Below, piece by piece: positions 8,622 to 21,236 of a stretch of DNA of 64,000 bases. A program made the position numbers and the translations under genes. The stretch spans positions 80,815 to 144,814 of the forward strand of contig JADYYY010000004.1 in assembly GCA_020853395.1 (NCBI GenBank), written 5' to 3'. The notes beneath the pieces are model-generated. The model did not search any database. It worked only from the letters and a program-made list of their open reading frames with translations, and was not told the origin of the DNA. The stretch comes from Acidobacteriota bacterium (GTDB lineage: Bacteria; Acidobacteriota; Vicinamibacteria; Vicinamibacterales; SCN-69-37). Every line of letters starts with the position of its first letter. Within the stretch, counting starts at the first letter, position 1.

Positions 8622-9343
8622 AAACCTTCGAGCGCGATCGCACCAGGGAACAGCACGTCGTTCTCGAGCCGGACGTGCTGGACGAGATCCTGCTCGAAGC
8701 GGGCGAGCTCCTCGTAGCAGCGGCTGTGCGTCGGGCTCGCCCCCGCCGGCACGGCGTACCCGTGCGTGAGCGCGCTCAGCTTCGTCATGAGCGATTCCGC
8801 CTCGAAGTGGTCCGCCTCCATGACGCGAATCGGGTTGAGCAGCGTGCCGAAGGGGCCGGCCGACGGCCGGGTGCCCGCCCGGGCTGCGGCCGCCATCTCG
8901 TGGATGAACGGAAAGAGGATGTGCTCTTCCTTCACCATGTGCGGTCCGAGTGCGTCGCTGAGACTGCGGAAGATCTCGCGGACGTCGGCGAACTCGGGGT
9001 GCGCGTCGATCTCCTGTTCGACGAGGCTGTCGAGCCAGCCGCGGATGCGCGGCGTGCTCTCGCGGACGTACTGGTGATGACGCTCGACGATGTGCCGGAT
9101 CAGCTCGTCGAGCCCCTCGCCGGCGCGTCCCGTGGCACGCAGGCCGGCCGACTGGAGCGCCTGCACCACGGTATCGACGCCGACACCCCTGGCAGCGGCG
9201 GCCTCCTGCAGCGTCTGGTGCCCTGACCGCTCGTAGTCGAAGCCCAACTGTTCGAAGACGGTCGCCGCGCGGAAATCGCGGGCGACGAGCTCTCCGAGCG
9301 TCCGGCGTGCGAGCTCCGTCTGGTCCGAGGAGCTCGTGTTCAC
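8612..9343 (-). CDS. Hemerythrin-type di-iron protein, ScdA/RIC family (repair of iron centres)
   Basis: Cytosolic protein of 243 residues related to ScdA/YtfE/RIC, which repairs Fe-S clusters and handles nitric oxide. The N-terminal ScdA_N domain (about 15-55) is followed by a hemerythrin domain with the iron-ligand pattern: RHIVERHHQYV, HMVKEEHILFPFI, MEADHFEAE and HVRLENDVLFP. The usual CCGG of ScdA_N is replaced by ERSG (38-41), so the paired cysteines are absent. The start is taken as GTG 9343 where family similarity begins; the longer frame to 9568 runs through the operator region. The promoter 9391-9433 has a Crp/Fnr-type palindrome, fitting induction under nitrate or NO. Confidence 0.85.
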   Translation of the reverse strand: MNTSSSDQTELARRTLGELVARDFRAATVFEQLGFDYERSGHQTLQEAAAARGVGVDTVVQALQSAGLRATGRAGEGLDELIRHIVERHHQYVRESTPRIRGWLDSLVEQEIDAHPEFADVREIFRSLSDALGPHMVKEEHILFPFIHEMAAAARAGTRPSAGPFGTLLNPIRVMEADHFEAESLMTKLSALTHGYAVPAGASPTHSRCYEELARFEQDLVQHVRLENDVLFPGAIALEGLAN

Positions 9344-9390
9344 GGCAGTCCCGGCCAGCCGTCGCCGATGTGCATGACGGGCATGGGCGA

Positions 9391-9433
9391 AGGGTACGGG
9401 CGAGCCGGCACGGGCGTTATGACGGCCGTCATA
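9391..9433 (-). promoter_or_regulatory. Class II Crp/Fnr promoter for the hemerythrin gene
   Basis: The perfect 16-bp palindrome TATGACGGCCGTCATA lies at 9418-9433, centre 9425.5. On the minus strand TACCCT (9396 to 9391) is a TAnnnT -10 whose first base is 29.5 bases from that centre, giving a predicted transcript start near 9384 and an operator at -41.5. The same spacing recurs at three other promoters. Confidence 0.65.
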
Positions 9434-9506
9434 TTCGTCGAGGAATCCTCCGGCGTCGCCGAGGAATCTTCCGGCCGGCCGCAAACGCACGGGCGATTCG
9501 CGATTC

Positions 9507-9550
9507 ATATGACAGGCGTCATATCGCGGCGCGCCAGGGAATCCTACAGT
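9507..9550 (+). promoter_or_regulatory. Class II Crp/Fnr promoter for the nar operon
   Basis: ATATGAC-AGGC-GTCATAT (9507-9524), perfect 7-bp arms, centre 9515.5. TACAGT (9545-9550) is the -10, its first base 29.5 bases from the centre, so transcription should start near 9557 with the operator at -41.5. The GTG start of narC is at 9615 with GGAAGGA upstream. Confidence 0.72.
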
Positions 9551-9614
9551 GCTGGCGATTCGCGACACGCGGCACGCGAGCGCGGTGATCGCAGCCCTTC
9601 GGAAGGAGCGACGA

Positions 9615-10471
9615 GTGACCGCACCTCACGTGACGATCCTCTGGCGGTGGCGGGCGTTGCTGGCTGCCGGACTGGCGCTCGGCGTGGCACACAGCGCCGC
9701 GGCGCAGATGCCTCCCGCCTCGACGTTCTTCCAGCAGAACTGCGCGGCCTGCCACACCATCGGCGGCGGCGCGCTCGTCGGACCGGACTTGAAAGGTGCC
9801 ACGGAGCGTCACGAGCGCGCGTGGCTCATCCGCTTCATCGAGAACCCGAAGGCGGTCGTCGACGCCGGCGATCCAGCGGCCAAGGCGATGGTCGACGCGG
9901 CCGGTGGCCTGGTGATGCCGCAGATTGCGGGCATGACGCCGCAGATGGCGGAGGCGCTGGTCGACATGATTGCCGGAGGCGCCAGCCAGGCGCCAGCCGG
10001 GCCGTCGGTCACCGATCGCGCCTTCACGGCCGCCGACGTCGAGCACGGCCGGCGCCTGTTCAACGGCACGGAACGCCTCCAGAACGGCGGACCGGCGTGC
10101 CTGGCCTGTCACAACGCCGGCGCGGGTGAGGGCATGGGCGGTGGCCGGCTCGGTCCGGATCTCACGACCGTCTACGACCGGCTGAAGGGGCGCAAGGCGC
10201 TCGGGATGTGGCTGTCGGCTCCGGCGACGACCACGATGCGGTCCCTCTTCGCCGCACGCGCGTTCACGCCGGAGGAAATCGAAGCGCTCCTGGCGTACTT
10301 CGAGGACGCCGCCACGCGGCCGGCGTCGCCGAGCGGGCCGTCGCTCGCGTTTCTCGCGGCAGGGAGCGTGGGCGCGATCGCCGGGCTCGTGCTGTTCGCA
10401 TTTCACTGGCGCGGCCGGCTCCGCGCGGTCCGCCGCCGGCTCGTCGAGACGGCGACGTCGGGAGGCACACG

Positions 10472-10475
<4 letters not shown>
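9615..10475 (+). CDS. narC: Membrane-anchored dihaem cytochrome c of the nitrate reductase operon (NarC-like)
   Basis: Dihaem cytochrome c of 286 residues, first gene of the nar operon. It has a signal peptide (ending SAAAQ, about residue 29), haem sites CAACH (43-47) and CLACH (162-166), and one C-terminal membrane helix (about 243-265) with a basic cytoplasmic tail. Thermus nar operons begin with a dihaem NarC that helps anchor and feed the reductase; the same role is inferred. The start is GTG 9615 with GGAAGGA 7-8 bases upstream; the longer ATG frame at 9549 overlaps the -10 box and is rejected. The stop overlaps the narG start as ATGA (10472-10475). Confidence 0.85.
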
Positions 10476-14119
<3,644 letters not shown>

Positions 14120-14134
14120 TCCGCGAAGGAGTGG

Positions 14135-15628
14135 ATGATGGACGTCCGTTCTCAGATCGCCATGGTGTTCCACCTCGACAAGTGCATCGGGTGCCACACC
14201 TGCAGCATCGCGTGCAAGAACATCTGGACCGATCGCAAGGGCACCGAGTACATGTGGTGGAACAACGTCGAGACGAAGCCCGGCACGGGGTTCCCCACGC
14301 GGTGGGAGGACCAGGAGTCGTACCAGGGCGGCTGGCACGTGGTCGACGGCAAGCTGCAGCTCCGCTCCACCGACAAGGCCCGCACGGTCACGAACATCTT
14401 CCATCATCCGCACATGCCGACGATGGACGACTACTACGAGCCGTGGACGTACGACTACCAGCACCTGTTCAACGCGCCCGAGGGTGACGATCAGCCCACG
14501 GCCATCCCCGTGTCGATGGTCACGGGCCAGCCGATCGACATCAAAGCCGGCCCGAACTGGGACGACGACCTCGGCGGATCGAACGTGTACGCCGAGCACG
14601 ATCGGAACCTCGACGGGCTCTCGCCCGACCAGCGGCAACAACTGTTCGCGATCGAGCGGCTGGTCTTCTTCTACTTTCCGCGCATCTGCAATCACTGCCT
14701 GAACCCGTCGTGCGTGGCCTCGTGCCCGTCGGGCGCCCTGTACAAGCGCGGCGAGGACGGCATCGTGCTGCTCGACCAGACGCGGTGCCGTGGCTGGCGG
14801 TCGTGCATCTCCGCCTGCCCGTACAAGAAGACGTTCTACAACTGGCAGACCGGCAAGTCCGAGAAGTGCATCCTCTGCTTCCCCAGGCTCGAGACCGGCC
14901 AGGCGCCCGCCTGCTTCCACTCCTGCGTCGGCCGGATCCGGTACCTCGGCGTGCTGCTCTACGACGCCTCGCGCATCGAGGCCATCGCGTCCATGAAGGA
15001 GGAGGATCTGGTCGAAGGGCACCGGTCGATGATCCTCGACCCGTTCGACCCGGCGGTCATCGCGGCCGCGCGCGCGAACGGCATCCAGGACGACGTCATC
15101 GAGTCCGCCCAGCGGTCGCCCGTCTACAAGTTCGTGAAGGTCTGGCGCGTGGCCCTGCCTCCGCACATCGAGTACCGCACGCTGCCGATGCTGTTCTACG
15201 TTCCGCCGATGTCACCCGTGATGGCCCAGCGCACGAACGGGGTCGTCGAGCACGTGCCGGGCGACTTCTTCCACGACATCGACTCCGCACGCGTGCCGAT
15301 GAAGTTCCTCGCCAACCTGTTCGGAGCGGGGCACGACGGCCAGGTCCGCTACGCCCTGCGCAAGCAGAAGGCCGTGCGCTGGTACCGGCGCGCGGTCACG
15401 GTCGGCGACATCACCATGGAGACGGCCGAACGCATGCTGCGGGAAGCCGACTGCACGCCCGACGAGGCCGAAGCCATCTACCGGCTGACGTCGCTCTGCA
15501 CGTTCGACGACCGCTTCGTCATCCCGCCGATGCACCGCGAGCAGGCGATCGAGATGCTCAAGGATCCGCACGAGCACAAACAGGCGGCAGGCTTCGGCTT
15601 CCTTTCCGGCCCGCGGAGGGGACTATGA
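14135..15628 (+). CDS. narH: Nitrate reductase, beta (iron-sulfur) subunit
   Basis: NarH, 497 residues, carries four Fe-S clusters that pass electrons from NarI haem to NarG. Cysteine motifs are CIGCHTCSIACK (about 18-29), CNHCLNPSCVASCP (about 188-201), CRGWRSCISACP and CILCFPR with later CFHSC. The Trp within CRGWRSC is the mark of the [3Fe-4S] cluster in NarH. ATG 14135 and 14138 are adjacent; AAGGAG lies upstream at 14125-14130. The end overlaps narJ by ATGA. Confidence 0.95.
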   Translation: MMDVRSQIAMVFHLDKCIGCHTCSIACKNIWTDRKGTEYMWWNNVETKPGTGFPTRWEDQESYQGGWHVVDGKLQLRSTDKARTVTNIFHHPHMPTMDDYYEPWTYDYQHLFNAPEGDDQPTAIPVSMVTGQPIDIKAGPNWDDDLGGSNVYAEHDRNLDGLSPDQRQQLFAIERLVFFYFPRICNHCLNPSCVASCPSGALYKRGEDGIVLLDQTRCRGWRSCISACPYKKTFYNWQTGKSEKCILCFPRLETGQAPACFHSCVGRIRYLGVLLYDASRIEAIASMKEEDLVEGHRSMILDPFDPAVIAAARANGIQDDVIESAQRSPVYKFVKVWRVALPPHIEYRTLPMLFYVPPMSPVMAQRTNGVVEHVPGDFFHDIDSARVPMKFLANLFGAGHDGQVRYALRKQKAVRWYRRAVTVGDITMETAERMLREADCTPDEAEAIYRLTSLCTFDDRFVIPPMHREQAIEMLKDPHEHKQAAGFGFLSGPRRGL

Positions 15629-16167
15629 GCGGCGTGCGCGCGGGCGCGATCGTGCTGGCCGGACGGCTCCTCCATTACCCCGGCGACGACTACCTCGACG
15701 ACGTGCGGGCGTTCGCCGAGCTGGCACGGCAGCTCGGCGTCGAGACGATGTCGGAGCTGAAGGCGTTCGTCGCGGCGCTGGACGGACGGTCGGTCGGCGA
15801 ACTGCAGGAGCTGTTCACGCAGACGTTCGACCTCACGCCGAGCTGCGCGCTCGAGGTCGGCTGGCATCTCTTCGGCGAAGAGTACGAACGGGGAGCGTTC
15901 CTCGTCGACATGCGCGACGAGCTCCGCACCCATGCGATTCCCGAGGGCACCGAGCTGCCGGATCATCTCGGGTCGCTGCTCGCGCTGGTCATCCGGGTTG
16001 AACCGGGACGGGCGGCGACGCTCGTGTCCAAGGCGCTGCTCCCGGCGATCGACAAGATGCTCACGGGCCTCCGCGAAGCTGGCAGCCCGTTCGTCGCCGC
16101 CATGGACGCGATCCGGCAGGTCCTCACGGCCTACGCGCCGGGCTCACCGGAGGTCAGCCATGCTTGA
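15625..16167 (+). CDS. narJ: Nitrate reductase molybdenum cofactor assembly chaperone
   Basis: NarJ, 180 residues, a cytosolic all-helical chaperone of the TorD/DmsD superfamily needed to load the molybdenum cofactor and attach NarGH to NarI. Family features are GRLLHYPGDDYLDDV near the start, LQELFTQTFDLTPSCALEVGWHLFGEEYERG in the centre, and ELPDHL. GGAGGG lies 7 bases before ATG 15625. The start overlaps the narH stop (ATGA) and the end overlaps narI by 8 bases, so translation is tightly coupled. A long frame beginning at 14710 is antiparallel noise within narH. Confidence 0.93.
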   Translation: MSGVRAGAIVLAGRLLHYPGDDYLDDVRAFAELARQLGVETMSELKAFVAALDGRSVGELQELFTQTFDLTPSCALEVGWHLFGEEYERGAFLVDMRDELRTHAIPEGTELPDHLGSLLALVIRVEPGRAATLVSKALLPAIDKMLTGLREAGSPFVAAMDAIRQVLTAYAPGSPEVSHA

Positions 16168-16861
16168 TGCGATCTATCTCGACGGCGTGCTCTTCGGCGT
16201 CCTGCCGTACGTCGCGCTCTTCACGTTCACGCTGGCGTCAATCCAGCGGTATCGGGGCCAGCCCTTCACCTACTCCAGCTTGTCGTCCCAGTTTCTCGAG
16301 AACCGGCAGCACTTCTACGGCATGGTGCCGTTCCACTACGGCATCCTCGTCGTGCTGGCCGGTCATCTCGTCGCGTTTCTCACGCCGTCGGCCCTGCTGG
16401 CCTGGAACCGGCAGCCGCTCAGACTCTACGTCCTCGAGGTCACGAGCCTGGCGTTCGGCCTGCTGACGCTGGCCGGCCTGGTCATGATCATCCGCCGGCG
16501 CCGGACGTCGCCGCCGGTGCGGGTCGTGACGTCGAAGGCCGACTGGGTCGTGCTCGCGCTGCTCGCGCTGCAGGTCCTGACCGGGGTCTACACGGCCGTG
16601 GTCCATCCCTGGGGCTCGTCGTGGTTCGCGTCGATCCTCACGCCCTACCTGTGGTCGCTGGTTCGGCTCACTCCGGATCTGACCGCCGTCGCCGTGTTCC
16701 CGCTCGCGATCAAGCTGCACGTCATCAACGCCTTCCTGCTGATCCTGTTCTTCCCGTTCACCCGGCTCGTGCACGCGCTGGTCGTGCCCAATCCGTACCT
16801 CTGGCGCAAACCGCAGGTGGTTCGCTGGTACCGCCGCGCCGCCGGGCCGACTGCTCACTGA
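16160..16861 (+). CDS. narI: Nitrate reductase, gamma (cytochrome b) subunit
   Basis: NarI, 233 residues, membrane dihaem cytochrome b that oxidises quinol and passes electrons to NarH. Five membrane helices are apparent, with histidines in the expected places: HYGILVVLAGHLVAF (helix 2) and IKLHVINAFLLILFFPFTRLVHAL (helix 5). The segment between helices 1 and 2 (FLENRQHFYGMVPFHYG) is typical of NarI. ATG 16160 has GGAGG upstream (16149-16153) and overlaps the narJ end by 8 bases. Confidence 0.94.
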   Translation: MLDAIYLDGVLFGVLPYVALFTFTLASIQRYRGQPFTYSSLSSQFLENRQHFYGMVPFHYGILVVLAGHLVAFLTPSALLAWNRQPLRLYVLEVTSLAFGLLTLAGLVMIIRRRRTSPPVRVVTSKADWVVLALLALQVLTGVYTAVVHPWGSSWFASILTPYLWSLVRLTPDLTAVAVFPLAIKLHVINAFLLILFFPFTRLVHALVVPNPYLWRKPQVVRWYRRAAGPTAH

Positions 16862-16873
16862 CGGAGCCTCCCC

Positions 16874-18217
16874 ATGGCCAACTCCACGACGCGCGCGCTC
16901 GATGCTCCGGTGATCTGGAATCCTGAAGACGCGCGTCAATGGGAGGCTGGCGGCGCGCGCCTCGCGCGCCGAACGCTGTGGATCACCACGGGCGCGCTCA
17001 CGCTGTCGTTCAGCACCTGGTTCATGTGGAGCGCGCTCGTCGTCAGGCTGCCGGAGCTGGGGTTCCCGCTCACGGTCGGCCAGCGGTTCTGGCTGGCGGC
17101 GCTGCCGGGGCTGATGGGCGCCACGCTCCGAATCCCGTACTCGTTCGTCGTCCAGATGTTCGGTTCGCGGGCGGTCATCACGCTGGCGACGGCGTCACTC
17201 CTGATTCCGTCGATTGGCGTGGGGCTCGCGGTGCAGAACCCGAACACGCCGTTCTGGACGCTGGCGCTGCTGGCGGTGTCCGCGGGATTCGGAGGCGGCA
17301 ACTTCTCGGCGTTCATGTCGAGCACGAGCCTGTTCTTCCCGCGCTCGCGCCAGGGCACGGCGCTCGGCGTGCAGGCGGGCATCGGCAACTTCGGCGTCAG
17401 CCTCGTGCAGTTCCTCACGCCGCTCGTCATGACGGTGCCGATGTTCGGGCACCTCGGCGGCGATTCGCTGACCTGGACAAAGGGCACGCAGACCGCGCAG
17501 CTCTGGATTCAGAACGCGGCGTTCATCTGGGTCCTGCCGGTCGTGTTCTTCACGGTGGCGGCGGCGATCGGCCTGCGATCCATTCCCGTGAAAGCGTCGT
17601 TCTCCCAGCAGGCCGTGATCTTCCGGCGCAAGCACAACTGGATCATGACGTCGCTGTACATCATGACCTTCGGCACGTTCTCGGGCATGTCGGCGGTGTT
17701 CGCGCTGCTCATCCGGGAGGTCTTCGGCAAGCTCGAGGGCGCGCCCGATCCGCTGCAGTACGCGTTTCTCGGCGCTTTGATCGGATCGGCGACCCGGCCG
17801 CCCGGCGGCTGGATCTCGGACAAGATCGGCGGTGCGCGCGTCACCATGGCGTGCGGCGTGCTTTTGCTGATCGGCTCGATCGGCGTCACCTGGTTCACGG
17901 CGCCGACGACGGTCGACACGTTCGGTCCTTTTCTTGCACTGATCCTGGTGATCTTCTTCGCCGCTGGCGTCGGCAACGGGTCGACGTTCCGGATGATTCC
18001 GGTGATCTTCCCGCGACACGAAGCGGGTCCCGTGCTCGGGTGGACGGCCGCCATCGCGGCGTACGGATCGTTCGTGCTGCCGATGCTGTTCAACTGGTCG
18101 CTCGGCAGGTTCGGATCGGTCAACCAGGCGTTCTACGTGCTCGCGGCGTTCTACGCCTGCAACCTGGTGCTCTGCTGGTGGTTCTACGCGCGGCGCGGCG
18201 CTGAAGTGTCCTGCTGA
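16874..18217 (+). CDS. narK: NarK-type nitrate/nitrite MFS transporter
   Basis: Major facilitator transporter of 447 residues and 12 predicted helices, moving nitrate or nitrite across the inner membrane. It carries the nitrate signature: a Gly-rich GFGGGNFSAFMSS (about 138-150), FFPRSRQGTALGVQAGIGNFG with the conserved Arg, and a second Gly-rich GVGNGSTFRMIPVIFP late in the protein. RRTLWITTGALTLSFSTWFMWS opens helix 1. It starts 12 bases after narI, with GGAG upstream. With the second NarK-like gene at 19822 it probably forms a NarK1/NarK2-like pair, one symporter and one nitrate/nitrite exchanger; which is which cannot be assigned safely. Confidence 0.92.
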   Translation: MANSTTRALDAPVIWNPEDARQWEAGGARLARRTLWITTGALTLSFSTWFMWSALVVRLPELGFPLTVGQRFWLAALPGLMGATLRIPYSFVVQMFGSRAVITLATASLLIPSIGVGLAVQNPNTPFWTLALLAVSAGFGGGNFSAFMSSTSLFFPRSRQGTALGVQAGIGNFGVSLVQFLTPLVMTVPMFGHLGGDSLTWTKGTQTAQLWIQNAAFIWVLPVVFFTVAAAIGLRSIPVKASFSQQAVIFRRKHNWIMTSLYIMTFGTFSGMSAVFALLIREVFGKLEGAPDPLQYAFLGALIGSATRPPGGWISDKIGGARVTMACGVLLLIGSIGVTWFTAPTTVDTFGPFLALILVIFFAAGVGNGSTFRMIPVIFPRHEAGPVLGWTAAIAAYGSFVLPMLFNWSLGRFGSVNQAFYVLAAFYACNLVLCWWFYARRGAEVSC

Positions 18218-18249
18218 ACGCTGCGCCCGCACGCGTGCCGCGGGAGGCG

Positions 18250-18267
18250 GGCCGGCGAGCGCCGGCC
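18250..18267 (+). terminator. Hairpin between narK and porin
   Basis: GGCCGGC (18250-18256), loop GAGC, GCCGGCC (18261-18267), a perfect 7-bp GC stem with no U tract, between narK and the porin gene in the same direction. It could lower read-through or protect the nar message 3' end. Confidence 0.45.
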
Positions 18268-18302
18268 TGCGCGGCGCGCTCCGCGTCCCTCTCGGAGGTT
18301 TC

Positions 18303-19802
18303 ATGTCAGTCCGTCGTGGTTCGACGCTTGCGACCGGCGCCCTGGCGCTGGCCGCGGCACTCGTCGTGCCTTCGCCCGCGGCCGGTCAAGCAGCCGGCAC
18401 CGGAGGCAGCACACCGCCGAAAGCCTTGACCGTCTACGTGCGCAACTGGACGCGCGTGGAGTCCTGGCGCTTCTTTCAACCGCCCGCCGGCACGGCGGCG
18501 GATCCCGACTACACGTTCGTCGCCAACCGTCTGCAGCTCGGCGCCGAACGGCACACCCGCCGGTACGACTTCGTCGCCGCGGCGCAGTACGTTCAGTTCG
18601 GGGGGCTGCCCGCGGACGCGGGGGCGCCGGCGCCGCTTGGACCGATGGGGACCGGCGCGCTCTATTACGCACAGGGTGGCCAAACGGCGGCGAGCCGGCA
18701 CCTGTACCTGCGCTACCTCAACGTGCGGCTCAAGGATCTGTCGCCCGGCTGGTCCATCCAGGCGGGACGAATGGCGTACACGTCGGGCGCCGAGTCGCCG
18801 TCGGGCAACGCGAAGATCGAAGCCGTCAAACGCCAGCGCGTCGATTCGAAGCTGCTCGGCGAGTTCGAGTGGTCCCACTATCAGCGCGGATACGACGGCA
18901 TCCGGACGGACGTCGATCGGAAGGGCTACCACGTGACGGCAGCGGTGATGCGGCCGACGCAGGGGGGCTTCGAAGACAACGCCGGCGTGCACATCCGTCG
19001 CGTCAACGTGGTGACGGGCACCGTCGCCGTCAAACCCGGTCCGCATCTCAGGCACAGCGATTGGGAAACGTTCGTCGTCCGATACGACGACAGCCGCGCG
19101 GTCGCGGCGCGCCCCGACAACTCCGGCCAGGCGGCGTCCCAGGTGGACGCGCACATCACGACGCTCGGCACCATGCTCGTGGGGGCGTATCCGCTGTCGC
19201 CCGCGCGTCAAATGGACGTCCTCGTCTGGACGGCGTGGCAGACCGGCGACTGGTACGGCCAGGCTCATCGAGCCGGTGCCATCACGGTCGAAGGCGGCGT
19301 CCAGTGGACGAGCCCGCGGTGGAAGCCGTGGATCCGCGGCGGCTTCACGCACGCGACCGGTGACAAGGACGCGGCCGACGCGCGGCACGGCACGTTCTTC
19401 CAGGTGCTGCCGACGGTGCGGAAGTACTCGCTGTCGGCGACCTACAGCGTCATGAACCTCAACGACGGCTTCGTGCAGATCCTCGCCACCCCGCGGCCCA
19501 ACGTCTCGCTGCGGCTCGACGTCCACCGGTTGTCGCTCGCCACGGCCGCCGACCGCTGGTACTACGGCAGCGGCGCGACGCAGAAGGCCGGTACGGTCTT
19601 CGGCTATGCCGGCCGGCCATCGCGCGGGTTCACGGACCTCGGCACCGTGGCCGAGGGCGCCGTGGACTACCGGTTCAGCCCACGCTGGTCGGTCAACGGG
19701 TACTTCGGCGTGTTCAACGGCGGCGACGTCGTGAAGCAGAACTTCACGGGCGGCACCCGGCCGCTGACCTTCGGGTATCTCGAACACGTCCTGCAGTTCT
19801 GA
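18303..19802 (+). CDS. Outer-membrane porin, alginate-export family
   Basis: Outer-membrane beta-barrel of 499 residues with a signal peptide (cleavage near AAGQ, about 28). It resembles the alginate-export/AlgE-like porin family: repeating amphipathic strands rich in Arg and aromatic residues, RNWTRVESWRF near the start, RQRVDSKLLGEFEWSHYQRGYDGIR, DVLVWTAWQTGDWYG, and an F-terminated last strand, LTFGYLEHVLQF. GGAGG lies 6-7 bases before ATG 18303. It stands between two NarK-type transporters, so a role in letting nitrate or nitrite cross the outer membrane is inferred. The many basic residues suit an anion channel. Confidence 0.8.
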   Translation: MSVRRGSTLATGALALAAALVVPSPAAGQAAGTGGSTPPKALTVYVRNWTRVESWRFFQPPAGTAADPDYTFVANRLQLGAERHTRRYDFVAAAQYVQFGGLPADAGAPAPLGPMGTGALYYAQGGQTAASRHLYLRYLNVRLKDLSPGWSIQAGRMAYTSGAESPSGNAKIEAVKRQRVDSKLLGEFEWSHYQRGYDGIRTDVDRKGYHVTAAVMRPTQGGFEDNAGVHIRRVNVVTGTVAVKPGPHLRHSDWETFVVRYDDSRAVAARPDNSGQAASQVDAHITTLGTMLVGAYPLSPARQMDVLVWTAWQTGDWYGQAHRAGAITVEGGVQWTSPRWKPWIRGGFTHATGDKDAADARHGTFFQVLPTVRKYSLSATYSVMNLNDGFVQILATPRPNVSLRLDVHRLSLATAADRWYYGSGATQKAGTVFGYAGRPSRGFTDLGTVAEGAVDYRFSPRWSVNGYFGVFNGGDVVKQNFTGGTRPLTFGYLEHVLQF

Positions 19803-19821
19803 CTGCACGAGAGGACACGCC

Positions 19822-21198
19822 ATGACTGCTCCCCAGCTTCTGAACCCGACCGAGTCTCCCGTCGAGGTCCACGCCCGAAACCGCATCCTGACGCTCTCGA
19901 CGGCCGCCTTCACGCTGATGTTCGCCGTGTGGCTCCAGTTCGGCGTGCTCGGCATTCCGATCCGGAAGGAGTTCGGCCTGTCGGACGTGCAGCTCAGTTG
20001 GCTGGCGGCCGTCGCGATCCTCAACGGATCGGTGTGGAGGCTCGCGTTCGGCATCCTGACGGACAAGTTCGGCGGCCGGCGCGTGATGGCGGCCCTGCTG
20101 CTGCTGACATCGATCCCGACCTACCTCGTCACCACGGCGACGAGCTTCACGCAACTTCTGGTCTACGCCTTCCTCTTGGGCCTGTCGGGCAACTCGTTCA
20201 ACGTCGGCATCTCCTGGAACTCCGCCTGGTTCCCCAAGCATCGTCAGGGATTCGCGCTCGGCGTGTTCGGCGCGGGCAACGTGGGGGCGTCGGTCACGAA
20301 GCTCATCGGCCCGGCGCTCATCACGATGGTGCCGGTGGCGGGCGTGATGGGCGGGCTCGTGCCCGGAGGCTGGCGGTTCGTGCCGGTGCTCTACGCCGCC
20401 ATGCTCGTCGTGATGGCCGCGCTGATCTGGTTCTTCACGCCCAGCCACGATCGCAAGCCGGGCGCCGGCCGGCCGCTTCACGAGCTGCTGCGGCCGCTGA
20501 GATTCGTGCGCGTGTGGCGCTTCAGCCTCTACTACGTGGTCGTGTTCGGCGCGTACGTGGCGCTGTCGGCCTGGCTGCCGAAGTACTACGTCGACGTCTA
20601 CGGCCTGCCGCTCGCGACGGCCGCGTTGCTGACGACGCTCTTCATCTTCCCGGCGAGCCTCCTGCGCCCGTTCGGCGGGTGGATGAGCGACCGGTTCGGC
20701 GCTCGGCGCGTGATGTACGGCGTCTTCTGGGTCATGACGCTGTCGCTCATCATGCTCGCTGCGCCGAGCGGGCACATCGTGCTGTACGTGCCGCAGCAGT
20801 TCGAATCGGACGGCACCCGCGAGGTGATGCAGTTCCAGCTCGGCGTCGGATGGTTCACTGTGTTCGTGTTCCTGCTCGGCGTCGGCATGGGCGTGGGCAA
20901 GGCCGCCGTCTACAAGCACATTCCCGAGTACTTCCCGAAGGACGTCGGGGCGGTTGGCGGTCTGGTCGGGCTGATCGGCGCGCTCGGCGGGTTCTTCCTG
21001 CCGCCGTTCTTCGCCTACAGCTACAGCCTCGCCGGGATTCCACAGACCACGTTCTTCATTCTGCTCGTGGTCACGGCCGCGTCGTTCATCTGGATGCACT
21101 GGACCGTCCTCGGCATCCTGCGCTCTGCGAGCCCGGAGCTGGAGCACAAGTTCGAGTCGCCGGGCGATCGGCTGGCGCCCGGCAGCCGGCCGGCGTAG
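19822..21198 (+). CDS. Second NarK/NarT-type nitrate MFS transporter
   Basis: Major facilitator protein of 458 residues with 12 helices, of the nitrate/nitrite porter family but clearly different from the NarK at 16874. Nitrate signatures are GLSGNSFNVGISWNSAWFPKHRQGFALGVFGAGNVGAS (about 113-150) and GVGMGVGKAAVYKHIPEYFP (about 353-372). The sequence from GIPIRKEFGLS on resembles NarK1-type proton-coupled nitrate importers and Thermus NarT. It starts 20 bases after the porin stop, with GAGAGGA upstream. It is the last gene of the rightward nar unit and is convergent with the gene ending at 21237. Confidence 0.9.
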   Translation: MTAPQLLNPTESPVEVHARNRILTLSTAAFTLMFAVWLQFGVLGIPIRKEFGLSDVQLSWLAAVAILNGSVWRLAFGILTDKFGGRRVMAALLLLTSIPTYLVTTATSFTQLLVYAFLLGLSGNSFNVGISWNSAWFPKHRQGFALGVFGAGNVGASVTKLIGPALITMVPVAGVMGGLVPGGWRFVPVLYAAMLVVMAALIWFFTPSHDRKPGAGRPLHELLRPLRFVRVWRFSLYYVVVFGAYVALSAWLPKYYVDVYGLPLATAALLTTLFIFPASLLRPFGGWMSDRFGARRVMYGVFWVMTLSLIMLAAPSGHIVLYVPQQFESDGTREVMQFQLGVGWFTVFVFLLGVGMGVGKAAVYKHIPEYFPKDVGAVGGLVGLIGALGGFFLPPFFAYSYSLAGIPQTTFFILLVVTAASFIWMHWTVLGILRSASPELEHKFESPGDRLAPGSRPA

Positions 21199-21236
21199 TC
21201 GCGGTCTCGGCACGCGCGTCCTCGTCCGGCCCGCGA

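Noticed and set aside
9374..9386. CATGACGGGCATG as a third operator upstream of the hemerythrin gene
   Set aside because: The centre is too short and the arms do not match TATGAC/GTCATA.
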